Source: Bromus sterilis | Lineage: Eukaryota; Streptophyta; Magnoliopsida; Poales; Poaceae | DNA length: 64,000 nucleotides | Direction of reading: 5' to 3' | Assembly: GCA_950022295.1 (NCBI GenBank) | Contig: OX465601.1 | Coordinates: 173,045,501 to 173,109,500, forward strand | Shown here: piece by piece, positions 33,328 to 45,205 of the stretch | Layout of the letters: each line of letters begins with the position of its first letter | How positions within the stretch are numbered: position 1 is the stretch's first letter | Notes under the pieces: generated by a model | Database searches by the model: none | The model's input: only the letters and a program-made list of their open reading frames with translations | What the model was told of the DNA's origin: nothing | Made by a program: the position numbers and the translations under genes

Positions 33328-34734
33328 CTAAACTTTCAGAAACTTGATCTTCCTTCGGCGAGTGACACGCTCTGCTGAATCAAGAATACGAACGGGGTAT
33401 TCTCGATAAGAAAGGTCATCTTGTAGATCAAGCGTTTCATGGTCGACTTCGCGGATGGGGTCCTTGAAGCAACGCTTGAGTTGTGACACATGGAATACAT
33501 CATGTACTCGGGAAAGGTGCGGGGGTAGCTCAAGTTGGTAGGCAACTTCTCCACGTTTGGCAAGAATGCGGAAAGGTCCGATGTAACGTGGGGCCAACTT
33601 GCCTTTGATACCGAATCTTTCGGTTCCCTTCAGAGGAGTAACCCGGAGGTAAGCCTTCTCATCCAGATGGTAGCTCTCTTTCCTATGATGACGATCATAG
33701 TAGCTTTTCTGACGAGACTGGGCTGCTTTCAATTGATCACGAACAATGCGAACTTGCTCTTCTGCTTCCTTGATCACGTCCGGTCCAAAGAATTGTCTTT
33801 CACCGGTTTCTGACCAGTTAAGGGGTGTTCGACATCGTCGTCCATATAGGAGTTCAAAAGGAGCCATGTTCAGACTAGATTGAAAACTATTGTTATAAGC
33901 AAATTCGGCAAATGGAAGAGACTTCTCCCAATTCTTTCCGAAAGATATAACACAAGCTCTGAGCATGTCTTCAAGAATTTGGTTAACCCTTTCGACTTGA
34001 CCGCTAGACTGAGGGTGGAAATCTGTACTGAAGGAGAGATGAGTTCCCATAGCACGCTGGAAGCTTCCCCAAAATCTGGAGGTGAAAAGGCTACCACGAT
34101 CAGAATTGATTTCCAAAGGGACACCGTGAAGAGACACAATCCTAGAGATATACAAGTCCGCTAAGTGGCTAGCAGTTATAGACTCGCGAACAGGGAGGAA
34201 GTGAGCAACTTTTGAAAGTCTATCAATGACCACGAAGATGGCATCATTTCCTTTCTGGGTTTTTGGAAAGCCGGTGATGAAGTCCATACCGACTTTGTCC
34301 CATTTCCACTCGGGAATAGAAAAAGGTTGAAGTGTACCAGCAGGTCTTTGATGTTCTGCCTTAATGCGACGACAAACATCACATTCGGCAACAAATTGAG
34401 CAATGTCTCTCTTCATCCTAGTCCACCAAAATCTCTGGCGTAGATCTCGGTACATTTTTGTGCTACCGGGATGAATCGAGAGGGGTGTGTCATGGGCTTC
34501 TTTGAGGATGAGTTGCCTTAGTTCCCTATTCTTAGGTACTACCAAACGATTTCCAAAGAATACCGTTCCTTTACTATCTGTGTAGAAACATTTAGCACCT
34601 CCGCTAGCAATGTTCTCCTTGATCCGGCGTACGCCTCGTGCACGTCTTTGGGCAACTATGGTTTGATCCTCAAGGGTTGGTTTCGCCACCAAGTTGAAAA
34701 GAGATCCACGAGGAACAATCTCGAGATTAAGCTT
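33328..34734 (-). pseudogene. Integrase of element A (3' part of pol), open for 454 codons
   Basis: Open after the TGA at 34735-34737. The HHCC zinc domain runs from KEAHDTPLSIHPGSTKMY to ECDVCRRIKAE. The catalytic core has Asp in GMDFITGFPK, Asp in EINSDRGSLFTSRFW and Glu in SGQVERVNQILED, a complete triad. Then come FAYNNSFQSSLNMAPFELLY, APRYIGPFRIL and VFHVSQLKRCF. The frame stops at TAG 33328-33330 just after KIKFLKV; the continuing frame still reads HHSEKEATWERED, the C-terminal chromodomain-like end. The integrase core itself shows no lesion I can see. Confidence 0.9.
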
Positions 34735-36379
34735 TCAAAATTTCTCATGAAGAAGTGGTTGATACTGTTGTAACATGAGGTTGTTACAATACGACTTACG
34801 ACTTAGTGCATCAGCCATGACATTGGCTTTGCCTGGGGTGTAAGAAATTACTACGTCATAATCTTTTATCAACTCAATCCAGCGTCTTTTCCTGAGATTA
34901 AGATCTGGCTGGGTGAAAATGTATTTGAGGCTTTGGTGGTCGGAAAAGATCTCAAAACGATTACCAAGGAGGTAATGTCGCCAAGTTGTTAGGGCATGAA
35001 CTACGGCAGCGAGTTCAAGATCATGGGTAGGATAGTTCTCTTCATGTGGCCGCAACTGGCGTGAAGCATAAGCTACCACATGTCGATCTTGCAGAAGTAT
35101 GCATCCTAACCCTTGCCGTGATGCGTCACAATAGATCTCGAAATCCTTTTTGGTGTCTGGAGGTGCAAGTACGGGTGCAGAAGTCAACCTTCTTTTTAGC
35201 TCTTGAAAGCTTTCCTCGCACTTGGGAGTCCATAGCAATTTCTTATCTTTCTTGAGGAGTTCAGTAAGAGGCTTTGCAACTCTAGAGAAGTTCTCGACGA
35301 AGCGACGACAATAGCTGGCTAGGCCAAGAAAACTCCTAACTTGCTTAACCGATTCAGGTGGAGTCCAGTCAAGGACGGCCTGAACTCTCTCGGGATTCAC
35401 AGCAATGCCTTTTGCAGAAATTACGTGGCCTAAGTAGGTCACTTCTGGTAGCCAAAATTCACACTTGGAGAATTTAGCATACAGGCGATGCTCTCTAAGT
35501 TTCATCAATACCAGCCTTAGGTGTTCGGCATGTTCTTCTTCGTTCTTCGAGTATATAAGGATGTCATCGAGGTAAACCACGACGAACTGGTCCAAATACT
35601 CCATGAAGATCGAATTCATCATGCGTGAGAAAGTGGCGGGGGCATTGGTTAAACCAAAGGACATGACGGTGTACTCGTAAAGACCATAACGAGTAGTAAA
35701 AGCCGTTTTTGGAATGTCCTCGTTTCGGATTTTGATTTGATGATAGCCTAATCTCAAATCCATCTTGGAGAAGACAGAGGATCCTGCAAGTTGATCATAA
35801 AGATCATTGATCCTGGGCAGTGGGTACTTGTTCTTTATCGTCGCTAAATTTAGCGGGCGATAGTCTACGCACATCCTTTCTGTTCCATCTTTCTTCGTTA
35901 CGAACAGAACGGGGCAACCCCAGTTGGGTTTTAAGCTCAGCTAACTCACGTGGGGCCATTTTGTATGGGCGTCTGGAAATTGGTGCGGCTCCTGGGGCAA
36001 GATCCACTATGAACTCTACACATCTGTCAGGTGGTATTCCCGGCAGCTCTTCAGGAAAGACATCCAGGAAGTCACGAACCACCGGAACATCTTCAAGGTC
36101 AGGAAGGGGAAGCACATTCAAAGATTGTACTTGGTTTCTTGTTCTGGGTGAGGTGTAATCTATTGTCTGGCCTGAAGGATGTGTAAGTCTAACTGATTTG
36201 GCTTTACAATCAAGAAAAGCATGTTGTCTTGATAACCAATCCATACCAAGGATGACATCAATGTCTGAATACTTGAGGGCTATGAGTGAAGCAAGGAATA
36301 CTAAACCCTCAATTGCAATTTGATTACCATGGCTTACTCTATTAGTTTGCCATTTTGAACCAGGAGTTTGAATGATCAT
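34735..36379 (-). pseudogene. Protease C-terminal part, RT and RNase H of element A
   Basis: From MIIQTPGSKWQTNRV through SDIDVILGMDWL (end of protease) and FPEELPGIPPDRCVEF to the RT start. Near 35922 a 47-bp deletion, relative to copy H, removes the segment around SFIHPSSSPWG and shifts frame. RT then runs intact: CVDYRPLNLATIKNKYP, SKMDLRLGYHQI, FGLTNAPATFSRMM, the catalytic VVYLDDILIYS, FLGLASYCRRFVENFS. RNase H follows with FEIYCDASRQGLGC, YPTHDLELAAVVHAL and KANVMADALSRK. TGA at 34735-34737 replaces an expected Arg codon (CGA to TGA). The frame overlaps the end of gag by four bases. Confidence 0.93.
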
Positions 36380-37587
36380 AACATTTCTTCAAAGGATACA
36401 TCATGCCGAAGTGCATAACTTTCTGACATGAATGAGTGAGATGCTCCTGGATCGAAAAGGACAGAAGTGGGAACAAAATTGACTGGGAGCATACCAAGAA
36501 TGACGTCAGACGTACTATCAGTTTCCTCAACTGAGATTTGGTTCACACGTCCAAGATTTTCTGAGGTGGATGGCTTGGAATCGGAAACCTTCGGGGGTGG
36601 TTTGGCACGAACAGTGGGTTTTCCTTTGGCATGGGGTGGAGCATTTTGATTGACGGGGCACTCACGAGAGTAGTGACCAGGCTGGCCACACCTAAAGCAG
36701 GCTCCGAAGATAGTACGGGGAGCTGGGTTGTTTGGTGGAGCTGGTGGACGAGGCGGCACAAGTGATGGCCTCGGTGGGTTGTTTTGGTGGATCAAACTGT
36801 TAGGAATCCAGATCATACGCTTCTGAGGGCGTGAACTGGAAGAACGGGCAAGCTCAAGAGCATGCTTGCGAGACTTCTCGAAAACTTCATTGCCATGCTC
36901 ATCTCTGAAGGATCTATTGACTAAATCCCCAAAGGTGGCAAATTCAAGGAGGTTGAGATCATGACGAAGGATGGGGCTAAGTCCCTTACGGAACCTTGCC
37001 TGATTTCTGGCATCGGTGGTGATCTCGTCTTGGGCATACCGAGCAAGACGGTTGAATTCCCTCACATACTCATGGATGGACATCTCTCCTTGATTCAGAT
37101 TGCAGAACTCTTCCTTCTTGCGCTCCATCAACTCATCCAGAATGTGGTACCCTCGAAAGGCAACACAGAACTCCTGCCAAGCCACTATGTGACCATCTGG
37201 CTGCATTGCAACACGGTTCTCCCACCACTGCAGAGCAGCACCTTCCAAGAAGTATACCGCGAAAATAATTCGGTCATCGGGAGCAACATGTGCAGTTTCA
37301 AGCTTACGCTCGATGGAACGGAGCCAATCATCAGCTTCAAGGGGCTCAGAAGAACATCGGAATACCGGTGGCTGGAGGAGGATGTAGTCCTGAATGCTGA
37401 CCACCACATTACGATAGTGGGCGGTGTTCTGCTCGATGAGCTCCAGAAGGCGTGTTTGATCACGTCTATTCCGTTCGGCTTCCATCATGATTTCCGCCGC
37501 AGAAGGCGGGGTTGGAGGTTCATCATTAATTCGATTCCGATCACGGTCTCGATTCCGAAGAACAGCACTACGAGTTCCACCTGACAT
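36376..37587 (-). CDS. Gag and start of protease, element A
   Basis: 403 codons, ATG at 37587, opening MSGGTRSAVLRNRDRDRNRI. Residues about 75-240 are the gypsy gag capsid domain: EADDWLRSIERKLE, GAALQWWENR, FRGYHI, MSIHEYVREFNRLARYA. A zinc knuckle CFRCGQPGHYSREC lies near residue 296. The C-terminal end is the aspartic protease start; the catalytic loop reads LFDPGASHSF where the family has DSGA, a Ser to Pro change that should harm catalysis. The frame ends at TGA 36376, and pol resumes four bases earlier in another frame, pointing to a small deletion, since related elements read straight through. Gag forms the virus-like particle. Confidence 0.93.
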   Translation of the reverse strand: MSGGTRSAVLRNRDRDRNRINDEPPTPPSAAEIMMEAERNRRDQTRLLELIEQNTAHYRNVVVSIQDYILLQPPVFRCSSEPLEADDWLRSIERKLETAHVAPDDRIIFAVYFLEGAALQWWENRVAMQPDGHIVAWQEFCVAFRGYHILDELMERKKEEFCNLNQGEMSIHEYVREFNRLARYAQDEITTDARNQARFRKGLSPILRHDLNLLEFATFGDLVNRSFRDEHGNEVFEKSRKHALELARSSSSRPQKRMIWIPNSLIHQNNPPRPSLVPPRPPAPPNNPAPRTIFGACFRCGQPGHYSRECPVNQNAPPHAKGKPTVRAKPPPKVSDSKPSTSENLGRVNQISVEETDSTSDVILGMLPVNFVPTSVLFDPGASHSFMSESYALRHDVSFEEML

Positions 37588-38043
37588 CCTGTGTGATAAA
37601 AATCAACAATCAGAACAGGTTGTACGATGGAGGGAAGGATAAAAGGATATGATTTCAGAAGGAGAAGACTATAATGCCAAGGCAATGAATCAAAGAAACA
37701 CGGGATAATTCCGGCAGCATAACGGCTACACCGGGATGGAAAACAAGACATCCTCGAGGAGATTGGACAGAACTTCCTCAAGGAACTCAAAACACGGAGA
37801 CTCTGGACAACAAAAACAATCCTACGGCTATAAGGAGGCAATCAACGAGACGTTCTAATCAGACAGAGGTGAGCCTAGTCCTATCTTCCCGTAGAAAAGG
37901 TAAGGGTCACTCAGAACTCAGATTGATGAGGGTAAGGAGAAAAAGAAGCCTTACGTTGTTCCCTTATATACCCAGAGTAACTATATAACTATAGAATGCT
38001 AGACTCGACTTCGGCCAAGGCTGATAATCCTACAGTCAGTCCT
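37588..38043 (-). other. Leader of element A between PBS and gag
   Basis: About 455 bp of untranslated leader. It has no gene. It contains a TATA-like box, minus-strand GTATATAAGG at 37962-37971, placed between PBS and gag, an unusual position because the promoter normally sits in the LTR. Confidence 0.7.
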
Positions 38044-38055
38044 GCTCTGATACCA
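38044..38055 (-). other. Primer binding site of element A (initiator tRNA-Met)
   Basis: Minus-strand TGGTATCAGAGC, four bases after the 5' LTR end; it pairs with the 3' end of the plant initiator methionine tRNA and starts minus-strand synthesis. Confidence 0.92.
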
Positions 38056-38059
38056 AGTC

Positions 38060-41000
38060 TGTCGGGACCCGGGGTTAGCGTATGAAAGCCTCGCTACAAC
38101 ACAATCATATGGAGAGCCGAGAACCGTACCCACTTGTCTAAGCAGACAAGGCCAAGCACAGAACATTCTCGGAAAGCATCGAACGTGAGGGGCGTCCCAT
38201 CCAGGCCGGATGATCAATTGAAATGGGTCCTCATCGTCCGCACACAAGTCTAAATGATATGGGTGGTGGACTCCCATACTCATAGACAAGTCGCCTCAAC
38301 CATACTATCGATTGTATTATAACCCTTACATAGACTTACTCCAGCCCGATCACTTAGTCGGGGTCTAGGGCGGGCTCGATCATACATCAAAGTGTGCACG
38401 AGACAGAGTCTCGAACAATCGCATCGCGATGCCCCAAGCTGCGCACATCTAAGGGCCACTTGGTGTATAAAAGACCGCCAGCCAGATCACAACTAAGGTA
38501 TCGAAAACCCATACTAAGACATGCATGTTATAAACACACACGCAGCACACATGCCTTGTATGAACAGCAGGTATCATTGCAATTCTCTACAAAGTATATA
38601 TATTTATTAATAACTCTTACAGAGTGCACACAGAGATCACAAGCATGTGATCCAACATTACAACAAACAAGCGGAAGCAAAGTAGGTCTGAGTACAGACA
38701 AGTTTAACAAATGGCTTAGAGAAGCCTTATCTAAAAACAAGCCCTCCACGAGGGAATCAGTCATCTGACTGGGACTATACTAGCTTGGTCTTGGTCTGAG
38801 TCTTCATTCTTCGAGCTTCGTTTAGAAGTCACCATCGGGGTCGGTGGGTTCATCTAAAACATAGATTAAGCAAACGTGAGTACAAAATCATACTCAGCAA
38901 GACTTACATAGGAGCTATACTACTCATGCACATGTATCAAGGTAAAGGGAGGTGGGGTTCCACTTGCAGAAGTGCCAGCTTTGACTTGGCTAGTCCTGAA
39001 CTACGAGTACCAGACTTGAGATAAGAAGCGTACACGAGTCCACTACATCTCTTCAACCAATTACACCACTATGGTTACTTCCTCGACTTCCCCACGAGAA
39101 GCACACCATAGCACTCACGCTCATCTTGCGAGTTTTAGAAGTATCCAGTTCAAATTGTCTAATAATCGAGCACAGCTCTCCAAGCAGTCCTTAACCGCGG
39201 ACGCGGCTATTCGAATAGTTTTGTTAACCTTGCAAGGGTGTACCGCTACACACACGTGTCATCAGTTACCGCCTTTTGCGTGTCACCGTTCAAGAGGTGA
39301 CAACGATGATGCCACCACAACACTTCGCCCACAGCTCCGTTCTAGTCCAGAGAGTCGCCTATCTGAGGGGGATCTGTATGGAAGTCCGGCCGAGGTTCCA
39401 GTACAGCCTCAAACGATGTGTGCAGGGTCCCAAGCAGGTCTTGAAAAGCCGTTCATCCACTTCGTAGACCGTGCCACAACCCTACCAGAACTCTGAACTA
39501 CTGCGACTCTTGGGGTTCGAACGGGGTGAGGTACTAGGATGAGAGGGGTCAGTGAGCCCAATGTGTGGTTGTACTCTTCTTCTTGGATCACTACACAAGA
39601 ACTCGGGCTTAGGGCGGTGTTCAACGAGACAACCCACTGTGTACTCCTACACAGCCTCTCATCGTTCACCTTGTATTAGGGTAGATTCACCAACACGTTT
39701 CACTTTCATCAACACCATGTTTATCATCCCGCCTCACATCATAAGTAACCTCATTGTACCACTAAGCATGCAATAAGCAGTAACAGTTGCAGGGGCCACA
39801 TGATATCAACCAACTCCTACATCTGCTAGGATTGTGGTTTCCTTACTACTGTGACAAGATGATAGGTCATGCAAAGGATATGGGTTCAACTATGCGATAG
39901 AAACGTTATCATGGTGATCATCCTAAACAATGCATAAGCGAGACATGAGAGGGAAGTGGGATTTTATCGACATGATCAATGGGGGTTTTCTTGCCTTGCT
40001 GACGAGGTTTCGATAACGGAGTCTTCAACGAAGGGGGTGATCTCGAGCTCCGGATCCACTTCTATCCGAGAAAACAATATAAAGAAAGCATAAATAAGTT
40101 GCAATGCTCAAGCACATGATTATGTTGTCAAATGATGTGAATTGCATTGATGTGATCTAGGTTTCAATTGCAACAAGTTAATTGAAGTTGATTTGAAAGT
40201 GAATTCAAATTCAAACTCCAAATGTATTTAAATTGGTCCAAGTTGCATTTGCTAGCATTTTTATTTTGTAATCCAAATAAACATGTGTGTGATAAGCTTC
40301 TGAAGTGTAGGTGAAATGTAGCATAATTCCATGGTCCAAGTTGCGAAATCAATTGATTTGAATTTGAATTAAATTCAAATAAACCAAATGAAATATTCTA
40401 CTGGTCCCATTTTAAAATCAACTCCAACATAGTTGAAAGTTGCATATTTGGAAAGATAATTTTCTCCTGATCATTTTTCATATATTATTTGCTATTCTGA
40501 GTTAGTATGAATTAATTATGAAATTCCAAAGTTTGTCCTATTTTCTGGAATTTCTGTAATAATTTAAATCTCTGGAAAAAAAATCCTTTAATGTGTCACT
40601 GTGGTGTCATGCTGGCGTCAGGGGGGTTTGACCCGAGTCAAACTGACAAGGGGCCCCACCTGTTTGTCTCTGTGGGTTAAATCCCTGTTAGTTTAGCTAA
40701 CAGAGGGGATTAGGGGTGGCCTGGGGCCCACTGTCAGTGAGAGAGGGGAGAGGTTTAGGGCTCTGGTTAGGCTCCTAATGGCGCCGGCTTGACGCCGGTG
40801 GCTCTGGCCACGGCGGCGCCTCGCCGGAGTGCACGGGGGCGGCTGAGGAGGGGACGGGCGCGTAGCCCGTAGGCTTGCTCATCCAACGGCGCCACTGGGG
40901 GGTCTTGGGGAAGCTCTGGAGCTCGGCTAGCTCAACTGCGGCGGTGGCCGGACCACTGGCCTCGTCGGGATCTCGCGAGAAGGCACGGGAGGGGGCCAGA

Positions 41001-41976
41001 GATGGGGAAAAACGAGCGCGTGCTCACCCTGAGCGCGTTGACGAGCTCGACGGGGCCGGAGGAAGCGAAACGGTGACGAATTCCGGCGAAGACTCCACGG
41101 CGGCCGGCAATGAGAACGATGAAGGGGACGGCGTGCTTCGGGCTCCAGGGGCCGATTCCTCTGGCACGGAGAAGAAGACGACGTCGAGGAGTCTTCTGGA
41201 CACGGCGGTGCGGCTAAACGGAGCCGTTGGCCGCGTCGGCCACGACTGCGTGCTCCGGCAGGCGCTCGGGAAGGTGAGGAATACGGCGTGGGGAGAGGGG
41301 GAGGAGGTCCAGTGAGAGAGGAAGGGGTGCGGGGGGGTTGTGTGCGGCTCCGTGGCACAAGAGAGAGGGAGGGGGAGGTCTAGAAGGGCCTGGAGCCTCG
41401 TCGTGTCGTCGTCGCCGCGCTCTGCCTCCAGTGAGGTGCTTGGAGGGCCGGGGAGGAAGAAGACAAGGCGGCTCGGTGGGCTGGGCCGAGGCGACAGGAG
41501 GTGGGCCTCGCTGGTGGGCGACAGGTAAGCTGTGATGTTTTCTTTTCTTTTTATATTTTCTGTAATATGTTTGACCTAGCTAATAAAATAGCTAGGTATT
41601 TTTATAAATGCTGAAACTTTTTATATGGCCTCATAAATTAAAGAGCTAGCCACTTATAAAATTTGAGCATTTTTGAAATTCAAATAATTTGAATTTCAAC
41701 TCAAATAGGGTTTTATTTAATTTCCAAAGCCTTGTTTGAATATTAGAAAATTCCATGAGCATGGGATTGCTCCCAAACCATTTTTAAAATGATCAGCACC
41801 ATTTATAGGAATTTTCCAAATACTCAAATGATTTTTGGAAAAAGATTTTGATCTGGCCATTTGATTTAAATTCTCAGGGCTTTTATTTTTCCCCATTTTT
41901 GATTTTCTTTTTGAATTTTTGGCAAGAATGCAAGGTACCTCTGATCCTAGCACATACCTAACTTGGGGTTGTGACA
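38060..41976 (-). repeat. 5' LTR of element A
   Basis: 3917 bp; minus strand TGTCACAACCCC (41976) to GGGTCCCGACA (38060). It has the palindrome CTATTCGAATAG at 39207-39218 and the GC-rich block at about 40620-41530. About 48 bp longer than the 3' LTR overall, mostly because of a block near 41100-41150. No genes. Confidence 0.95.
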
Positions 41977-43440
41977 GTTCTTGCCTTGTATCAGAACTCT
42001 GCCTAGACCATTCAACGAGGCGTCACAAAAGACCTGAAACGGCTGTGACTCATCTGGCAGTGTGAGAACTGGAGTTGTGGTCAACCTGCGCTTCAACTCC
42101 TCAAAGGCTACCTGACAAGCCTTTTACCAAGTGTACCGCTTGCCCTTGCACAACAACTCTGTCATCGACTTTTCTATCTTGGAGAAATTGTCGACAAACC
42201 TCTTGCAATAGCTAGCGAGGCCGAGAAAACACCTCAGCTGCTTCACATTCTTTGGCGGAGCCCACTCTTGAAACATACGGACTCCGTCTGGATCAACCTC
42301 AATGCCCTCAGCTGAGACGACATGGCCATGAAAATTGACCTTGTCGAGCCAAAACTCACACTTGGAGAACTTGGCATAGTATCGGTGCTCTCTCAACTTC
42401 TACATCACCAATCGGAGATGCTCCTCATGTTCAGCCTCTGACTTGGAATACACAAGGATGTCGTCGAGGTAGAGGAGGACAAAGACATCAAGCCACTCAT
42501 GGATCAAATAGTGCATGGCCCTCATGAATGTCGGCGGAGCGTTTGAGAACCCAAACATCATGACTGTGAACTCATATAGTCCATAACGTGTGCTGAAGGC
42601 TATCTTGGGAATGTCCTCTTCACGAACATGTATCTGATGATGCCCCATCTTCAAGTCAAGCTTGGAGAAGACCCTTGCCCCGTTCAACTGTTCAAATAGA
42701 TCATTGATGCGGGGTAGAGGGTATTTGTTCTTGATGGTCTTCTTATTGATGCAACGGTAGTCCTGGACCAACCGGCTAGTACCACCTTTCTTCCTCACAA
42801 AGAGACACGGGGAACCCCAAGGGGAAGTGCGCGCACGAATGAACCCATCTTTCTCCAACTTCACCAGCTGCTGTTTGAGTTCAATCAACTCTTCCGGACA
42901 CATCTTGTAAGGATGCCGAGAGATCGGTTGTGTACTAGGCTCTAACTCAATCACGAACTCAATAGCCCGCACGGGTGGGATACCTGGCAAGTCCTCTGGA
43001 AAGACATCTGGAAACTCACAGACCACTCTGACGTCCTCAGTAAAAGTTGCAACTCGAGTGTTCAGAGCATACAACTGTGCTGATCCTGCTATCGAGCCAC
43101 AAGTGTACCAAATCTCTGCGCCTGAATCATGTGTCAGCATCACGGTCTTGGACGGGCAATCAATCTTGGCCTTGTACTTGACAAGCCAATCCATACCCAA
43201 AATGACATCAATGTCGGAACGAGGCAAGAAAACCAGGGATTCTGTGAAGATAACACCCTGAATACGAATCTCCACATCTGGAACAACTCTGGAAGACTCC
43301 ATTCTAGAGCCCGGAGAAAAAACTGAGAGTGTCCTAGGAAAATGCTCTCTCGGAAGGTCAAGTGACATAGCAAAGGCATTGGATATGAACGAATGGGAAG
43401 CTCCGGAATCAAACAGAACTGTCGTTGGAACTTAACATAC
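41977..43440 (-). pseudogene. Protease and reverse transcriptase of element B
   Basis: Protease start VLFDSGASHSF near 43395-43425 (intact catalytic DSG), then SDIDVILGMDWL, FPEDLPGIPP and the RT: LVQDYRCINKKTIKNKYPLP, VFSKLDLKMGHHQI, FGFSNAPPTFM, catalytic LLYLDDILVYS. The main frame (43368-42400) ends at TAG 42400-42402 where a Gln would be expected (LVM stop KLREHRYYAKF); it then continues in the same frame to KRYTW and a TAA near 42124. The remaining RNase H start is cut at 41981 by element A. The YLDD centre is intact, but the stops make it non-functional. Confidence 0.92.
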
Positions 43441-44517
43441 AAGCAACCTACCAAGCACGATCTCTGACGATTGTTGAGCATCTGCCAACATCACATTGTT
43501 GACTCGAGCTACTAGTGGCTGGGCCCTCATCATCGCATTGTTCGGTGTAGAGCGAGGTGGAGGCGGAAGCATCTGAGCGAAGCGTGAGTCCGTGCACTTA
43601 GGATAAGTGTGCCCCGGCTTTCCATACTTGTAGCAGATGATCTCAAGCCTGGGCTGGCCCTGAGGTCTGGGTGGCCTCGCGAAGGGCGGAGTAGAGCGAG
43701 GCCCCTGCTGCACTGGGACGGGAGGGCGGGCAAAAGTACGGACAACTGCCCCCCTTGGCTGGAACTGCTGCCTCTGTGGCTGTGGCTCTGGAACCTAACA
43801 CTTGGCCTTCTTGTGGACCATCACTGTTGAGCTGAAATCTCTCTGCTTCCTCTTCTCTGCGGCTCGCTCTGCCTCTGCTGACTCCTGCCTGATGGCCTGA
43901 TCAACAAACTCTGAGAACAGGCATGGGCTGGGCTGGGTGAGCGCATACTTGATGTACGTGGCAAGACCCCCACGGAACATGTCAATACGCTTGGCCTCTA
44001 AGGAGACCTCCTCTGGAGGATACCTGGAAAGACTTATGAAGGCCAGGTTATACTCCTGCACAGACCTGTCACCCTGTCTCAGAGCTAGGAACTCCTCGCG
44101 CTTCCTCTCGATCAGACCAATGGGGATATGAGCTGCTCTGAAGTCTGCGACAAACTCATCCTACGTGATCACAATGTCGCCCTTGTTGTCCTTGTAGGTC
44201 GAATACCAACTGCATGCCACACCCTGGAGCTGGAAGGACGCGAATGTGACGTAGTCAACTGGCCTGACGGTGTTCCCGTTGAAGTGCTTCTTTATTTCTT
44301 CCAACCAATCATCCGCTTCCAGAAGGTCTTGAGATTCAGAGAATCTTGGAGGGTTGATGGCGAGAAACTGTTGGAGGGTGGTGTGCTGTCAACGCTCGTT
44401 CCTCTGAGCGTTCTGGTCCTACAGCAACTGCATAATCGCAACTGTCCCATGTGCGAATGCTTCCACAGCCTCCCCAAGGATAGGGTTCTCCGGCGGCGGC
44501 ATGTTTTCTCGCGTCAT
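43441..44517 (-). pseudogene. Gag of element B
   Basis: ATG at 44517 (MTRENMPPPENPILGEAV). The capsid domain is visible through stops: EADDWLEEIKKHFNG, SWYSTYKDNKGDIVIT, ERKREEFLALRQGD, VQEYNLAFISLSRY. Zinc knuckle reads CYKYGKPGHTYPKC: the second Cys is Tyr, so zinc binding is lost. In-frame stops occur near 44421, 44390, 44163, 43795 and 43432, several of them explainable as CAG or TGG to TAG. Gag would build the particle; this copy cannot. Confidence 0.9.
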
Positions 44518-45190
44518 CCTATAGATAGGGACATTTGTGAGTAAACATTGCAGCATTGATGAAACCACAAGGGTAAACAAAATGAACAAAACTTCTTCAC
44601 GAGGTATGAAGAAGTTGAAGCTGGAAATACCACCAAGGTTAACCCAGAAAGTCCGACAATCTAGGTGCTACGAGAATCCCCAAACCCGAGAACATCCAAA
44701 CCAAATATAATAGTCCGCTAGCGAGCACACAAACAATATATACGAGCGGTTGGAGACCTGAACATTGAGACATCTGCCCTGAGCGGCCCGCCATCACGGT
44801 CGTCCATAGGGGGAAGACACCACATCCATATTACCATAGGATGCCCGCCAACCCTGTATGGACGTTTCACCTACGGTACGCCGTAAGCGAGGTAGAGTTT
44901 TCAACCCCAAGTGGCGGCTCAGTGTTCTCAATGTACGCCAACCCTTCTCGTCACTAGCAAAGAGTTATAGAAGACTCAGAGTCCCATGTAAACGAGAACC
45001 TAGTTTGGTTTTGAAAAGGGATAAGTTGTAGAGAAAAAACATCGTTGCACTTCCTCGCAAAAAAAGGGGTGGGAGGGTGGGATAAGAAGAAAATAGAAAG
45101 AGGTCCTACTCTCCGATTTTTTCCCTTCATAACTACCAAAAAACTTTCTAGACTCGACTTCGTCCAGTTAGGGATCCTACAGTCAGTCAT
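44518..45190 (-). other. Leader of element B between PBS and gag
   Basis: About 670 bp with no gene; the leader is AT- and purine-mixed and ends in a purine/pyrimidine-rich stretch near 45050-45130. A 78-codon ORF (44954-45190) has no recognisable domain. Confidence 0.6.
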
Positions 45191-45202
45191 GCTCTGATAC
45201 CA
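45191..45202 (-). other. Primer binding site of element B (initiator tRNA-Met)
   Basis: Minus-strand TGGTATCAGAGC, three bases from the 5' LTR end. It is the same primer type as in element A. Confidence 0.92.
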
Positions 45203-45205
45203 AGT

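Larger units (their letters stand above)
29335..41976 (-). mobile_element. Complete Ty3/gypsy element A (young, Tekay/Del-like)
   Basis: 12,642 bp, flanked by GTTCT on both sides (29330-29334 and 41977-41981), inserted in the RNase H region of B. Minus-strand order: 5' LTR (38060-41976), PBS, leader, gag, protease, RT, RNase H, integrase, PPT, 3' LTR (29335-33203). The LTRs are very similar apart from a few small indels, so it is a recent insertion. Coding capacity is nearly complete but pol is broken. It is the reference copy for H, G and F in this window. Confidence 0.96.

Noticed and set aside
38044..38055. Possible tRNA gene fragments at primer binding sites
   Set aside because: Only 12-20 bases match a tRNA end, directly next to an LTR; this is the primer site.
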